Assembly: GCA_030950375.1 (NCBI GenBank) | Contig: JAUZRN010000046.1 | Span: forward strand, 1 to 47,841 | Length of the DNA stretch: 47,841 nucleotides | Reading direction: 5' to 3' | DNA from: Rhodothermus sp. | Lineage (GTDB): Bacteria; Bacteroidota; Rhodothermia; Rhodothermales; Rhodothermaceae | Shown: one piece after another, positions 9,701 through 17,946 of the stretch | How positions within the stretch are numbered: position 1 is the stretch's first letter | How the letters are laid out: each line of letters opens with the position of its first letter | Translations under genes and position numbers: made by a program | Notes under the pieces: model-generated | Told to the model about the DNA's origin: nothing | The model's database searches: none | The model's input: the letters and a program-made list of their open reading frames with translations, nothing else

Positions 9701-10216
9701 GTGCAACATGCGGGCCAGCAGCGTATCGGGCGTCAGCGTGTCGGCCAGGGACGGATGGGCTTCAAGGAGCTGGAAAAGCAGATAAGCAGCTTCCAGATCA
9801 GACGGATCAAGCTGCAAGGCAGCCTCCAAATGGGCGCGGGCCGTTTCCAGCTGTTCTTCAGCCAGCGCCATTCGTGCCAGCAGCACCTGAATGCGGGCGC
9901 TTTCCGGGGCCAGGCGAGCCGCTTCGTTCAGGTAGCGGCGGGCGGCTTCCAGGTCGTTGCGGCGCAGGGCCAGCAGACCCAGGTTGGCCCAGGCAGCCGG
10001 CTCGCCAGGCGCCAGCTCGGTTACCCGTTCAAGCAGCGTGCGGGCTCCCCGGTCTTCGCCAGCCTGCAGCGCGGCCAGCCCTGTATAGAAGGCAGTGACA
10101 GTCTCCTGATAAGCGTCGGTGCCAGGTGACGGCACCAACGGCGTGCGGCGGCAAGCGGCCGTAATAAGGGTAAGTAGGAATAGGACTACGGGTACGGCAG
10201 GTCGGCCTGATAGCAT
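6797..10216 (-). CDS. Large TPR / FG-GAP (VCBS) / ASPIC-UnbV lipoprotein
   Basis: Lipoprotein of 1139 aa. The ATG at 10216 gives a signal peptide with lipobox ITAAC; an earlier in-frame ATG at 10297 would bury it. Residues about 35-150 are TPR repeats (the A.L.P....AW.NLG pattern). Residues about 345-610 are FG-GAP/VCBS repeats with DFDNDFRMDIA, DFDLEGDLDLLLG, DLDSDGDPDLAML and DLNQDGRLDLVAI, Ca-binding loops of integrin-like blades. Residues about 630-700 are an ASPIC/UnbV domain (NSFGIGG, VHFGLG, IIWPNG). The last 430 or so residues are a family-specific extension rich in Trp and aromatic residues. It belongs to the CRTAC1-like proteins; substrate and role are unknown, with surface binding of protein or carbohydrate likely. 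Confidence 0.75.
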   Translation of the reverse strand: MLSGRPAVPVVLFLLTLITAACRRTPLVPSPGTDAYQETVTAFYTGLAALQAGEDRGARTLLERVTELAPGEPAAWANLGLLALRRNDLEAARRYLNEAARLAPESARIQVLLARMALAEEQLETARAHLEAALQLDPSDLEAAYLLFQLLEAHPSLADTLTPDTLLARMLHRHPDNQALWLERLRRAIIQQDAQTLQETITRLQPLVNTWPEDAQTVWQELLPLTQQPDWAALTTQVRFLRNTLLQHPAFRTDLAALQPPPDVLSPPLFEPLRLTPPRATFALPDTLMTFRTELLVDEAVQAVRVIWKTAEANPSVLLIHARDVQFDDGITLHRPGPLPSFAAPVNTMALLDFDNDFRMDIALLGREGVRLYHQKADGAFTEVPLPMFSVDDFTGLWVADFDLEGDLDLLLGTTSGLFWMRNNGDHTFQLQHAFDIAPHQLTWSDLDSDGDPDLAMLDLNGTLHLWRNERQGLFIPDTTLPPTTSCAITSADLDHNGRLELILWRPNGSLQQLAYHPRTRSWQIFSLPSRTPTLQKPTCRQAHLFTADLDNNGAQDLITTIPTQTWIWLTDAHGHLRPEPLPLTAQTFDAADLNQDGRLDLVAIQPDGIPIRLLNQSDAPYAWTQLHPQAVVVGDQRINSFGIGGVIDIRAGTIYQKQVIQAPVVHFGLGLEERVPLARIIWPNGNVQAEFNLAANQTVQATQRLKGSCPWVFTFNGERMVFVTDFIWGSPLGLRINAQETGDIAQTEDWIKIRGDQLRPRNGVYDVRITAELWETHFFDHVSLLVVDHPENTEIWVDERFAFPPRALRLYTTGPVQPIARAIDHHGRDVTALVQHRDGRYFDSFALGAYQGIAEPHFIELHLGPALPADRPLYLIAYGWLRPTDSSINVAISQGHHPRPRGLRVEVPDSHGSWRVAYPDLGFPAGRLKTIVIDLTDQFPEGGPYRVRLHTNLEIYWDWIGWAEAYPDTLLRTTRLQPEQALLRYRGYSATVQPERSAPEIPIYDTLAATAQRWRDLEGYYTRFGDVRELLARIDDRYVIMNAGDELILHFPALPDPPRGWKRDFVLIGDGWVKDGDYNTTFSRTVRPLPYHGQPSYDTPPGRLWDDPVYRRFPEDWLRFHTRYVAPDRFDQKLALSY

Positions 10217-10642
10217 CGCTTCTGATAAACAGGAATCACAGAGATACTGCAAGTTAGCGTCCTCAGCAGGTTGGGGCAAGGCTTGTCTTGCAGGCAATGG
10301 CTGAAGGCAGTTGTTTTACATAGCGCAGTTAGTTTAGTGGTCAGGTCCCCATGAGTGATCCTCGATAGAAAGTGGCACTGGAAGCTAAAGCATTGGGGGG
10401 CGTGAGCAAGGTCCCTCCAGCGTTTCGCGACGACTTTTCCTGAAGAGGTTTCTAATGTATGCAGGACCCACCGCATGCAGGGGGCAGATCAAACGGCTTC
10501 CTGTTGCCGGGGAGGGAGAAAGAAGAGCCTCCACCGTTCTGGCTATCGTCCCAGGCCCAGATGTTTTTGTTCGGCGAGAGCTTCCTCAGGCCCTCTGGGC
10601 CGATTGTGGCAGAGCTGATGGATGGCTCTAACAACCCTTCTT

Positions 10643-10788
10643 TTCTTGACTTCCTCCTTCCCTCTGAGGAAGGGATTCCGACCATCTTCGCCAATCCAAC
10701 CGCCGAGCCGTTTCTGACGGCAACGTTGTCTTCCAACAGACACCCCCTCAGGCCCTTCGGGCCAGCTTCCCCTCAAAGGGGGAGCAGA
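10643..10788 (-). repeat. Dispersed double-hairpin repeat, copy C
   Basis: Reverse-orientation copy of the element at 405-553. The segment 10711-10787 matches copy A closely, including TTTCTGACGGCAACG, CCAACAGACACCCCCTCAGG and the CTCAAAGGGGGAG end hairpin. On its other side the match continues weakly to a closing hairpin (CCTTCCCTCTGAGGAAGGG) near 10655-10675. Confidence 0.72.
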
Positions 10789-10854
10789 TGTTCTGGATGA
10801 GCACATAACGCTTACGCTGGTATGAGGGCCAGCTTTCGGGCAAGCTTCTTCGTT

Positions 10855-10988
10855 ACGTCCCCCCTCTCCGCTGGGGGGGGGGCAACCCGCTCCGTCCGAT
10901 TGGGCTGCTGGCTTTTCTGATCCTTGAGCACGCAGCCAGAAAGACACCCCCTCAGTCCTTGGCCCAGCTTCCCCTTGAGGGGGAGCGG
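10855..10988 (-). repeat. Dispersed double-hairpin repeat, copy D
   Basis: Second reverse-orientation copy with the same architecture: a closing hairpin CCCCCCTCTCCGCTGGGGGG at 10858-10880, a diverged core with AGACACCCCCTCAG, and the terminal hairpin CTTCCCCTTGAGGGGGAG at 10968-10986. It lies about 80 bp past the stop codon of the acyl-CoA synthetase gene, as copy B does for gcdH, so copies may favour 3' ends of transcripts. Confidence 0.68.
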
Positions 10989-11066
10989 ATTTTTTGAGGT
11001 TTCAGGGAAAGGCAACCTCAGCGCTACACCAGAGAACGAGAAAGCTCTTTTCCTTTAGGACAGCGT

Positions 11067-13061
11067 TCAGATAGCCTTCCGGATGGCTTCGACGGCTGCC
11101 GGATCTTCGAGGCTGCTCAGGTCGCCCGGATCCTGACCCAGATAGGTTGCCCGGATCACACGGCGCATGATCTTGGCATTGCGTGTTTTGGGTAGTGCCG
11201 TCACGAATCGAATCTCACGGGGTTTCAGGGGTTTACCCAGCGCGGCGACCACGCGGTCGATGAGCTCCTGTCGGAGTGTTTCGGAGGGCTCCATGCCGGG
11301 TTTGAGCACGACGAAAGCAACCACCGCTTCGCCTTTGACCTCGTGTGGGACGCCGATAGCGGCACTTTCGGCTACGGCTTCGTGGGCATTCAGGATGGCC
11401 TCGACTTCGGCAGGTCCCAGGCGTTTGCCCGCCACTTTGATCGTATCGTCGGAGCGGCCCAGGATGTACCAGAGGCCATCGCGGTCGACGGCGGCAAAGT
11501 CACCATGGACCCAGAGGCCTTCAATGCGTCGCCAGTAGGTATCGAGGTAGCGCTGGCGATCGCGCCAGAAGCCGCGCGTCATGCCAATCCAGGGCTTGCG
11601 GATAACCAGTTCGCCAACGGCTTCGCGTACGGGACGTCCCTGTTCATCCACGACGTCGGCGGCCATGCCCGGTACCGGTCCCGAAAAAGCGCATGGCTTG
11701 AGTGGTCGGAAGAAATTCCCACAGAGAATGCCGCCAGAGATTTCCGTGCCGCCGGAGTAGTTGAGGATGGGTTTTTCGCGGTTGAGCACCTGTTCGAAGC
11801 ACCAACGCCAGGATTCCGGATCCCAGGGGCTGCCGGTCGAACCAACGGCTCGCAGGGTTGATAGATTGTGACGGCGGATGGGCGCTGGACCATGCGGCCG
11901 TAAAGCCCGGATCAGCGTGGGGGAGATGCCCAGATGAGTCACCCGGTGCTGTTCGACCAGGGCCCAGAGACGGTCGACGTCCGGATAGTCGGGCGCGCCG
12001 TCATAGAGTACCATGGTGGCGCCAATGAGCAGCGTGCCGAAGACCAGCCAGGGGCCCATCATCCAGCCCATGTCGGTGACCCAGTACATGGTTTCGCCGG
12101 GCTTGAGGTCCATGCACTGGTACATGTCCTGCGCAGCTTTGACGGGAAAGCCGCAATGGGTATGGACGGCTCCTTTGGGACGGCCCGTGGTCCCGCTCGT
12201 GTAGATCACCATAAGCACGTCTTCAGCGTCGGTGTGCACCGTTTCAGCTTCGGCCGGCTGGGGCCAGACGAGCTCATGCCACCAGTGGTCGCGTCCCGGC
12301 TGCATGGGTACCGGGGTACCGTCGGCTTCCATCCGGCGGTAGACGATCACGTGCTGCACGCTCGGACAATCAGCCAGCGCCTCGTCGGCCACCGGCTTCA
12401 GATAGACAGGACGGCCACGCCGGTAAAAGCCATCGGCTGTGAACAGCAGACGGGCTTCCGCGTCCTGGATCCGGGTGCGGACGGCCTCGGGTCCGTAGCC
12501 ACTGAAAAGTGGCAGAACGATACCACCCAGTTTGATGACCGCCAGAAAGGCGATCACCAGCTCCGGCGTCATGGGCATGAAGAGGGCAGCAACGTCGCCT
12601 TTCTGAAAGCCCAGCGTCTGCAGCGCCCGCGCGCAGCGACATACTTCGGTGTACAGGCCTGCATAGGTCAGCGTGCGTCGCGTTCCTTCTTCACCCTCCC
12701 AGCGTAGTGCAGTACGGTTGGCTACGTCTGTCTGCTGCCATTTGTCCAGCAGATTGTGCACGATGTTGAGCTGGCCGCCGACACACCAGCGGGGAAAGGC
12801 CGGTCCCTCGCTCAGATCCAGGATATGCGTGTAAGGGCGATAGAATCGAATGTCCAGGTCTTCCAGTACGGCCGGCCAGAACCACTCCGGGTCGTCGACC
12901 GAGCGTGCCAGCAGCTCGTCCAGCGAGCCAATGCCGTGGCGATTCATGAACCGCTGCAGGTTGCTGGCCGCGATCCACTCTGGCCGTGGCTCCCAGACTA
13001 CGGGCTGATTAAAAGGAAACGTTTCAGTAGTCGAATAAAAAGCGCTTCCGGTCTGCATCAT
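11067..13061 (-). CDS. Acyl-CoA synthetase (AMP-forming, acetyl-CoA-synthetase-like)
   Basis: Cytoplasmic ANL-family ligase of 664 aa that activates a short carboxylic acid with ATP and CoA. The motifs are complete: the phosphate loop YTSGTTGRPKGAVHTH, the adenine-binding NYSGGTE, WVHGDFA, the hinge region GRSDDTIKVAGKRLGPAEVE, and the C-terminal catalytic lysine in PKTRNAKIMRR. The N-terminal acetyl-CoA-synthetase cap is present. VTDMGWMMGP replaces the ADVGW of classical Acs, as in plant AAE17/18-like enzymes, so acetate is not assured as substrate; propionate, butyrate or an aromatic acid are alternatives. The start is one of two adjacent ATGs (13061 or 13058); neither has a strong ribosome site. 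It is divergent from msrB. Confidence 0.85.
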   Translation of the reverse strand: MMQTGSAFYSTTETFPFNQPVVWEPRPEWIAASNLQRFMNRHGIGSLDELLARSVDDPEWFWPAVLEDLDIRFYRPYTHILDLSEGPAFPRWCVGGQLNIVHNLLDKWQQTDVANRTALRWEGEEGTRRTLTYAGLYTEVCRCARALQTLGFQKGDVAALFMPMTPELVIAFLAVIKLGGIVLPLFSGYGPEAVRTRIQDAEARLLFTADGFYRRGRPVYLKPVADEALADCPSVQHVIVYRRMEADGTPVPMQPGRDHWWHELVWPQPAEAETVHTDAEDVLMVIYTSGTTGRPKGAVHTHCGFPVKAAQDMYQCMDLKPGETMYWVTDMGWMMGPWLVFGTLLIGATMVLYDGAPDYPDVDRLWALVEQHRVTHLGISPTLIRALRPHGPAPIRRHNLSTLRAVGSTGSPWDPESWRWCFEQVLNREKPILNYSGGTEISGGILCGNFFRPLKPCAFSGPVPGMAADVVDEQGRPVREAVGELVIRKPWIGMTRGFWRDRQRYLDTYWRRIEGLWVHGDFAAVDRDGLWYILGRSDDTIKVAGKRLGPAEVEAILNAHEAVAESAAIGVPHEVKGEAVVAFVVLKPGMEPSETLRQELIDRVVAALGKPLKPREIRFVTALPKTRNAKIMRRVIRATYLGQDPGDLSSLEDPAAVEAIRKAI

Positions 13062-13178
13062 GGGATTACAGAGGGTTGGATACGGAGCGTGTCTTTCACA
13101 ATGATACGGGGTGGAGCAAGGTCGACGCAAGATCGTTAGGATGACAGTTTCGCGCAGAAAGGTTAAGCTTGAGGTGCC

Positions 13179-13589
13179 ATGGCCGTTTCAAAGGTTACGC
13201 GTAGTGAGGAAGAATGGCGGCGGTTGCTGACGCCAGAGCAATATCACGTCTTGCGGGAGCATGGTACCGAGCCGGCTTTCACCGGCAAGTACTGGAATCA
13301 CAAAGCGCCCGGCATTTACCGGTGTGCTGGATGCGGATTGCCGCTGTTTTCCTCGGAGACCAAGTATGATTCCGGAACCGGTTGGCCAAGCTTTTACGCG
13401 CCGATTGATCCGGCGCACATAGAAACATCAGACGACTATCGCCTGGGGATGCATCGCACCGAAGTACACTGCGCAGCTTGTGGGGGCCATCTGGGCCATG
13501 TGTTTCCCGACGGTCCGCCGCCCACGGGATTGCGCTATTGCATCAACTCCGCTGCGCTGGTGTTTGAGCCGGCCGATCAGGCACGCTGA
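13179..13589 (+). CDS. msrB: Peptide-methionine (R)-S-oxide reductase
   Basis: Repair enzyme of 136 aa that reduces methionine-R-sulfoxide in oxidised proteins. Zinc ligands C49, C52, C98 and C101 (CAGC and CAAC) are in place, and the catalytic Cys121 lies in [19 protein letters not shown] and the [10 protein letters not shown] segment are diagnostic. The resolving cysteine found in some members is not evident, so the enzyme probably depends directly on thioredoxin or another thiol. A GAGGTG element lies just before the ATG. There is no signal peptide, so it is cytoplasmic. The last 13 bases overlap the end of the convergent DoxX gene. Confidence 0.95.
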   Translation: MAVSKVTRSEEEWRRLLTPEQYHVLREHGTEPAFTGKYWNHKAPGIYRCAGCGLPLFSSETKYDSGTGWPSFYAPIDPAHIETSDDYRLGMHRTEVHCAACGGHLGHVFPDGPPPTGLRYCINSAALVFEPADQAR

Positions 13590-14041
13590 GCTTCCAGGGG
13601 TTGTGCAGACGCTTTCGTTAGCATGTGGGCGTCGAGCGAGTACGGTCCGGCGCCAAAGATGCTGTACACAACCAGAAGAAACAACACCAGTGCCGATAGC
13701 TCCAGGGACTGGCTGGTGGACAGCAGCCCTTCCTGCAGATGCAGGAAGAAGGTCGCTACGAACAGGATGGGTACCTGGACCAGAGCAGCCAGGCGCGTCA
13801 GTAAGCCGACAGCCAGCATCAGACCGCCGGCCAGATGCGCCAGGGCCACATAGTGAACAGCCGCCATGGGTAGAAACCAGTCCAGCTTCTGGCCTTCAAC
13901 GAAGGCCATAATGCGGGAAGCGTCGGCCACAAATAGCCAGCCGCGCACGAAAAGCGCAATACCTAGGTACATGCGGATCAGATCGTAGCCCAGTAGTCGA
14001 TGTGCTTCGATCCAGGCGCGCAGCTCATTGGGCGTCCTCAT
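13577..14041 (-). CDS. DoxX family membrane protein
   Basis: Inner-membrane protein of 154 aa with four predicted hydrophobic segments (about 20-38, 60-80, 85-102 and 112-130). The spacing and the motifs [15 protein letters not shown] and [23 protein letters not shown] fit the DoxX/TQO small-subunit family. Members are variously tied to quinol oxidases, thiosulfate oxidation or redox stress. With msrB convergent next door a redox link is possible but unproven. A TACCTTTG box lies about 30 bp upstream of its ATG. Confidence 0.8.
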   Translation of the reverse strand: MRTPNELRAWIEAHRLLGYDLIRMYLGIALFVRGWLFVADASRIMAFVEGQKLDWFLPMAAVHYVALAHLAGGLMLAVGLLTRLAALVQVPILFVATFFLHLQEGLLSTSQSLELSALVLFLLVVYSIFGAGPYSLDAHMLTKASAQPLEAQRA

Positions 14042-14069
14042 GGGGTCTCGGAGTTATGTTAAGATTTCT

Positions 14070-14077
14070 CAAAGGTA
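14070..14077 (-). promoter_or_regulatory. Candidate -7 promoter box of the DoxX gene
   Basis: The minus strand reads TACCTTTG here, an exact fit to the Bacteroidota -7 consensus TAnnTTTG and identical to the box upstream of pdhA. It lies about 30 bp before the DoxX start. The expected TTTG at about -33 is not clear; the region upstream is AT-rich. Confidence 0.45.
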
Positions 14078-14200
14078 AAATATGTAAATAGTCGTCAGGC
14101 GTTCCTGGGAGGCATCTTTTGATTTCAACAGGCGTTAGCGCCCGACGGTACGTCGTTTGAAGTGGTTTTCGGGTAGTAAGACGAATCTTTTGGCTATTCA

Positions 14201-14767
14201 ATGAAGCGCTGGCAAGTGCTGGAACAGGCGTATTTGTTGCGTCGCTGGTGGATGAACCTGCGGGTCGATCGCGTTCGGTTGCCCAGCGGCGAAGAGATTG
14301 AGGAGTTTCACGTTATTGAATATCCGGACTGGGTGTGCGTGCTATGTCTGACGGAGGACGAGCAGCTGGTGATGGTAGAGCAATACCGGCATGGGCTGGG
14401 TGTGGTCAGCCTGGAGTTACCGGCCGGTGGTATGGAGCCAGACGAAGATCCGCTGGAGGCAGCACGACGTGAGTTGCTGGAAGAAACGGGATACGTGGCA
14501 GACCGATGGGAGCCCCTGGGCCGGTGTGCTCCGGATCCCAGTAAACACACAAATCTGGCCCATATCTTTGTGGCACGGGAAGCGCGTCGAGTGGCTGCGC
14601 CGCGTCTGGAGCCGGGCGAAGATATGGAGGTGCGCCTGGTGTCCCCGGCCGAAGCACTTCGGTTGGCCGATAAGGGGCAAATCGTGCACGGGATCCATGC
14701 TGCCGCCTTATTCTGGGCGCACTTTCGCGGAATCTTGCCCGTGGGACATGCAAGCCGGGCTGCCTGA
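14201..14767 (+). CDS. Nudix hydrolase (ADP-ribose pyrophosphatase-like)
   Basis: Cytoplasmic hydrolase of 188 aa acting on nucleoside diphosphates linked to another moiety, most likely ADP-ribose or a nucleotide sugar. The Nudix box is complete: G76-x5-E82-x7-R90-E91-L-L-E94-E95-T-G97-Y98, which binds the Mg ions. Upstream, FHVIEYPDWVCVLCLTEDEQLVMVEQYRHG is the substrate-side sheet typical of NudF-type enzymes, and LELPAGG precedes the box. An unknown lipoprotein gene follows 44 bp downstream in the same direction. Confidence 0.88.
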   Translation: MKRWQVLEQAYLLRRWWMNLRVDRVRLPSGEEIEEFHVIEYPDWVCVLCLTEDEQLVMVEQYRHGLGVVSLELPAGGMEPDEDPLEAARRELLEETGYVADRWEPLGRCAPDPSKHTNLAHIFVAREARRVAAPRLEPGEDMEVRLVSPAEALRLADKGQIVHGIHAAALFWAHFRGILPVGHASRAA

Positions 14768-14811
14768 ATCGTTTTTCAGATAGCCCTGGCTGCGAAAACG
14801 TCTGTAGCGTC

Positions 14812-15942
14812 ATGCCGACCATACAATCCAGAAGAGCGGCCTGCTGGCCGGGCGGGCTGGCATTGATACTGCTGCTGGGTAGTTGTGGGTCGGAGACTTC
14901 GTATCGGGTTGCTCAGTTGCTGTTGCATCGCCAGAGCTGGGACTCGCTTCGGATCGAAGTGCAATTTGTGAGGCAGCAGTGGCTGGGAAGCGCCGAGCCA
15001 GTTGTGCCCGATTCGCTGCTGGTGATGCTGCTCAGCGCACGCTACGACACGCTGTACCTGGGTAGCTCACTGCTGGTTTCCATCCCGGATGCTCGACTGG
15101 GCGATCGTGAGCGGTTGTTGCTGGAGGTGTGCGGCTGGTTTGAAACCCGTCTGGTGTGCGATCAGCTTGGTCTGAATGCTTCACCCAAACGCATTGTCGT
15201 TGAACCCGAGGTGATCTATCCTTTTCGCGGCACAACCGCTCGTCTGTACTATCGGCTACATCCCCGGCTGGAGCGTCAGCGCTATGATGGTGCGGGCTGG
15301 GAGCCATTGCCTGTACACCGCTCGGTGCGGGGCTACCTGCTGATGCGCATCGCGGCCGACCCGCAACGTCAGCTCCGGGTGCCCCTCCAAAGCTGGGAAG
15401 GGGTGATCGAGCTGACTGCGCTGCCGGCTTTTTCTGACTTTTGGTATGCGTTGCAGCAGCAATTTCGTACCAGACGTCCAGCTATTGTGACGCTTGAGGT
15501 GTACGGCGGGTTGGAGCTACCTGAATTGCTGGCCACTGTGACGCGGCGACTGCGTCCCAAGACCGAAGCGGAGCGCAAAGCGGAGGTAGCTCATTTTGCG
15601 GGGGAGGCGCTTCGGCAGGTTGTCGAGCATCTCAGTGGCCAGGAGTATCCGATCTGGCTGCGCGTGGAAAGCTGGAGTTTCAATCCGCTGACGTTGCAGT
15701 ATGTGGTAGAAGTGTCGGCTCGTTGGCGGGAAGGCGGCTGGTTTCAGCCGTTCTATGAACTGTTCGGTGTGCTGACGGTAGCCGAAGATGGCACCCAGGC
15801 TGTTTTCCGGTGGGTGTCGGGCAACCAGAGGGCATGGGTGCGCTGGCAGCAACGTGTAGGGCAGGAGCAGGTATTGCCTCTGGTTTCTCTGCCGCCCAGC
15901 GCAAACCCGGCTTCCGACGTAGACTTCCCGCCACTGGGATGA
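14812..15942 (+). CDS. Unknown lipoprotein
   Basis: Protein of 376 aa that I do not recognise. The N-terminus has a basic stretch (residues 6-9), a hydrophobic core (ALILLLG) and a lipobox LLGSC, so it is probably lipid-modified at about Cys25. The mature part is soluble-looking, rich in Arg, Leu and Trp, with no repeats or membrane segments. A region near 155-175 (PVHRSVRGYLLMRIAADPQRQLRVPLQSWEG, in part) and a Trp-rich end (WVRWQQRVGQ) are the only distinctive parts. It follows the Nudix gene closely, and its 3' end faces the chemoreceptor gene. Confidence 0.65.
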   Translation: MPTIQSRRAACWPGGLALILLLGSCGSETSYRVAQLLLHRQSWDSLRIEVQFVRQQWLGSAEPVVPDSLLVMLLSARYDTLYLGSSLLVSIPDARLGDRERLLLEVCGWFETRLVCDQLGLNASPKRIVVEPEVIYPFRGTTARLYYRLHPRLERQRYDGAGWEPLPVHRSVRGYLLMRIAADPQRQLRVPLQSWEGVIELTALPAFSDFWYALQQQFRTRRPAIVTLEVYGGLELPELLATVTRRLRPKTEAERKAEVAHFAGEALRQVVEHLSGQEYPIWLRVESWSFNPLTLQYVVEVSARWREGGWFQPFYELFGVLTVAEDGTQAVFRWVSGNQRAWVRWQQRVGQEQVLPLVSLPPSANPASDVDFPPLG

Positions 15943-15997
15943 TCTGTCCGCTACGCCAGAGAATGCAGGTGCATCCTGCTGAACCTCTAAGAGGGGG

Positions 15998-17818
15998 TTA
16001 AGGGCGTTCCCCATCTTGGGAGAGGATGGCCGTGGACGCATCGGCCTGGGCGGGCGTCGGCTCCGGTCGGGTGGGGCGGGCCATCCCGAGGCGGAACCAG
16101 GCCACTGTGCGGCGGAGGCGGTCCGCCTTCTCCAGGAGGTCGCGGGCCAGGGAGGCGACGGACTCCGCCTGAACGTTCATTTCTTCTGCGGCGCCCCTTA
16201 CCGCTTGGACGGCGGATGCATTGGCCTGGCTGATGTGTGCCAGTTCCTCTACCACCTTGGCGATCTGTCCACTGCTGGTAGCAACCTGCTCGGCAGCTGC
16301 GGTGTTTTCCTGCACTACGGCGGAAATGCTCTCCACGGCGGAGGAAGCTACCTGGCTCAGCTCCGCCATGGTCCGGGAGGCCTGGACGATCGTCTGAACG
16401 CCCTCGTGAACTCGGCGGGAGGTGGTAAGGATGGCCTGGAGGGCCTGACCGGCCTCCTTCGCCATCTGAGCGCCCTGCTGGGTGCAGGCCAGGGCCTCCT
16501 GCATCGCCTGGACGGTGGAGCGGGTCCCCTCCTGCACCTCCTGGATGATACGGGCGATTTCCTTGGTGGCCTGGCCCGACCGCTCCGCCAGTTTCCGTAT
16601 TTCGTCCGCTACCACGGCAAAGCCTCGACCCTGCTCCCCTGCCTGGGCTGCTTCTATAGCCGCGTTGAGGGCCAGCAGGTTCGTTTGCTCGGCGATGTCG
16701 TCAATGGTCTCCACGATAGCTCCGATCTGGCTGGTGTGCTCTTCCAGTCGGTGGATGCGCTGGCTTACTTCTGCCACCATCTTCTGCACCGCCCGCATCA
16801 TCTCCAGGGCCTGCCTCACTGTGTGCGTACCGGCCTCAGCAGTTTCAGCAGCAGACCGGCCTGCGGAGGCGCCCTCTTCTGCGTTCTCAAGGACTGCCTG
16901 TACTGCCTCGTGTAAGCGTCCCACATTGACCGAGATCTCTTCCACTGCCCGTGCTTGCTCCCGCGCTCCTTTGGCAATGCCTTCTATGGCCTGGCTGATC
17001 TGGTCGACCTGAGAGGTCACCTGATCCAAAGCTTCTGTCTGTCGGCTTGTCCTCAAGACCACCTGCTGGATAACCTCAGCGATCTGACTGGTGGCCTGCT
17101 CCGTCTGCTCGGTGGCCGAGCGGAGGTGGGTCCCCGCATCCACCAGGTCCTCCGCCGTCTGCACCGTCTGGGCCAGGGCGTCCCGAACTGCCTGCTTCAG
17201 CACCTCGTACCGGTCCGAAAGGTCTTCCTCGGGCCGGTCCACCTCCACCGCCGAGAGGTCAAACCCCACCGAGTCCAGGTAGTCATAGAAGAACGCATCC
17301 GTGACCGCCTGAATGTCGTAGTTGAACACCGTGAAGATGGCCCGCTCCGCCCGCTCCCGGGCCCAGGGGCGGAATCGGAAGTGGCGCTTCAGGTGCTTGC
17401 GGACCAGGTCCTGGTAGAGGGTGTAACTCCCGATGTACCACTTGAGGGGCAGGTTGATCACATTGTGGACCTTACCGATGTGAAGGCGCTGCTCAAAGTA
17501 GGAGATGCCGAACTCTCCACCCCGTTCCGCCTCCTCAAAGATCTGGCGGAAGTAGTCCGCCTGGGTCTTCTCCAGACGCCGACGGAGGGCGTCCACCGAG
17601 AGGTTGTGACGGCGCGCGAAGGCCTCAAAGAAGGCACGGGTGGGCGGGAAGGAGAACTGCCAGTCGTAGAACTCCCGGGCCAGGGTGTCCGCCACTCGGT
17701 CCGCCCAGCCCCGCAACGCCCGCAGGACCTGGATGTCCTCACGCGTCAGCCGGATGAAGGCCCGTCGGCGCGAAAGGCTGGCCTCCCCGATCCGGTAGGT
17801 GGCTGTGAGGCTCCCCAT
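15998..17818 (-). CDS. Globin-coupled methyl-accepting chemotaxis protein (HemAT-like)
   Basis: Soluble chemoreceptor of 606 aa. Residues about 10-185 form a protoglobin sensor domain: [22 protein letters not shown] places the haem-ligating proximal histidine at His118. It would bind O2, CO or NO. Residues about 215-575 are an MCP signalling domain with long coiled coils; the tip ([20 protein letters not shown], then [19 protein letters not shown]) is the CheA/CheW-binding hairpin. No membrane segment is present. The last 30 residues are Pro/Ala-rich and carry no methyltransferase-tethering pentapeptide. Codon use is strikingly GC-ending, with long CTCC/GAGG-rich runs unlike its neighbours, which suggests acquisition by transfer. 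No chemotaxis partner genes are nearby. The leader is unusual: see the hairpin, direct repeats and small ORF upstream. Confidence 0.9.
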   Translation of the reverse strand: MGSLTATYRIGEASLSRRRAFIRLTREDIQVLRALRGWADRVADTLAREFYDWQFSFPPTRAFFEAFARRHNLSVDALRRRLEKTQADYFRQIFEEAERGGEFGISYFEQRLHIGKVHNVINLPLKWYIGSYTLYQDLVRKHLKRHFRFRPWARERAERAIFTVFNYDIQAVTDAFFYDYLDSVGFDLSAVEVDRPEEDLSDRYEVLKQAVRDALAQTVQTAEDLVDAGTHLRSATEQTEQATSQIAEVIQQVVLRTSRQTEALDQVTSQVDQISQAIEGIAKGAREQARAVEEISVNVGRLHEAVQAVLENAEEGASAGRSAAETAEAGTHTVRQALEMMRAVQKMVAEVSQRIHRLEEHTSQIGAIVETIDDIAEQTNLLALNAAIEAAQAGEQGRGFAVVADEIRKLAERSGQATKEIARIIQEVQEGTRSTVQAMQEALACTQQGAQMAKEAGQALQAILTTSRRVHEGVQTIVQASRTMAELSQVASSAVESISAVVQENTAAAEQVATSSGQIAKVVEELAHISQANASAVQAVRGAAEEMNVQAESVASLARDLLEKADRLRRTVAWFRLGMARPTRPEPTPAQADASTAILSQDGERP

Positions 17819-17850
17819 GGAGGATTCTTGTTGTTCTGGGATTATCCTCC
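17819..17850 (-). promoter_or_regulatory. Leader hairpin masking a ribosome-binding site
   Basis: Perfect 7-bp inverted repeat in the chemoreceptor leader: on the minus strand GGAGGAT (17850-17844) pairs with ATCCTCC (17825-17819), with an 18-nt loop. The right arm ends immediately before the ATG at 17818. GGAGGA is the only Shine-Dalgarno-like sequence near, and it would be hidden when the hairpin forms. The stop codon of the small upstream ORF lies within the left arm, so ribosomes finishing that ORF could open the hairpin. The role is inferred. Confidence 0.45.
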
Positions 17851-17946
17851 AAGTCCTTCTTTCATAAGCATTTTCTGTGCCAGATTGGTTGGTGAAGCTG
17901 CCAGTGCCATTGTCCTCTGTCCTCCAAGTCCTCCTTCTATGGGCAT
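17842..17946 (-). CDS. Possible 34-residue leader peptide of the chemoreceptor
   Basis: Small ORF just upstream of, and in the same direction as, the globin chemoreceptor. It starts at ATG 17946 after a GGGGAGCAGG stretch and ends with TAA at 17844-17842, 23 nt before the receptor start. The peptide begins [10 protein letters not shown] and ends MKEGLGG, so it carries two copies of an EG(G)LGG motif. These come from an imperfect direct repeat of about 31 bp at 17920-17950 and 17845-17875 that contains AAGGAGGACTTGGAGGA. It may be a regulatory leader, or simply two duplicated translation-initiation regions. No homologue is known to me. Confidence 0.3.
   Translation of the reverse strand: MPIEGGLGGQRTMALAASPTNLAQKMLMKEGLGG

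Larger units (their letters stand above)
10217..11066. other. Long intergenic region, mostly repeat
   Basis: About 850 bp without a convincing gene lie between the start of the TPR/FG-GAP gene and the end of the acyl-CoA synthetase gene. The right two thirds is taken by two inverted copies of the dispersed repeat. The left third (10217-10640) shows no ribosome site followed by a plausible ORF and should carry the promoter of the large lipoprotein gene. ORFs that span this stretch follow the repeat and are not believable proteins. Confidence 0.6.

Noticed and set aside
10459-10947. ORFs of 113 and 134 codons between the two large genes
   Set aside because: They follow repeat copy C and its flanks on both strands; the sequence is shared with other repeat copies and is not protein-like.
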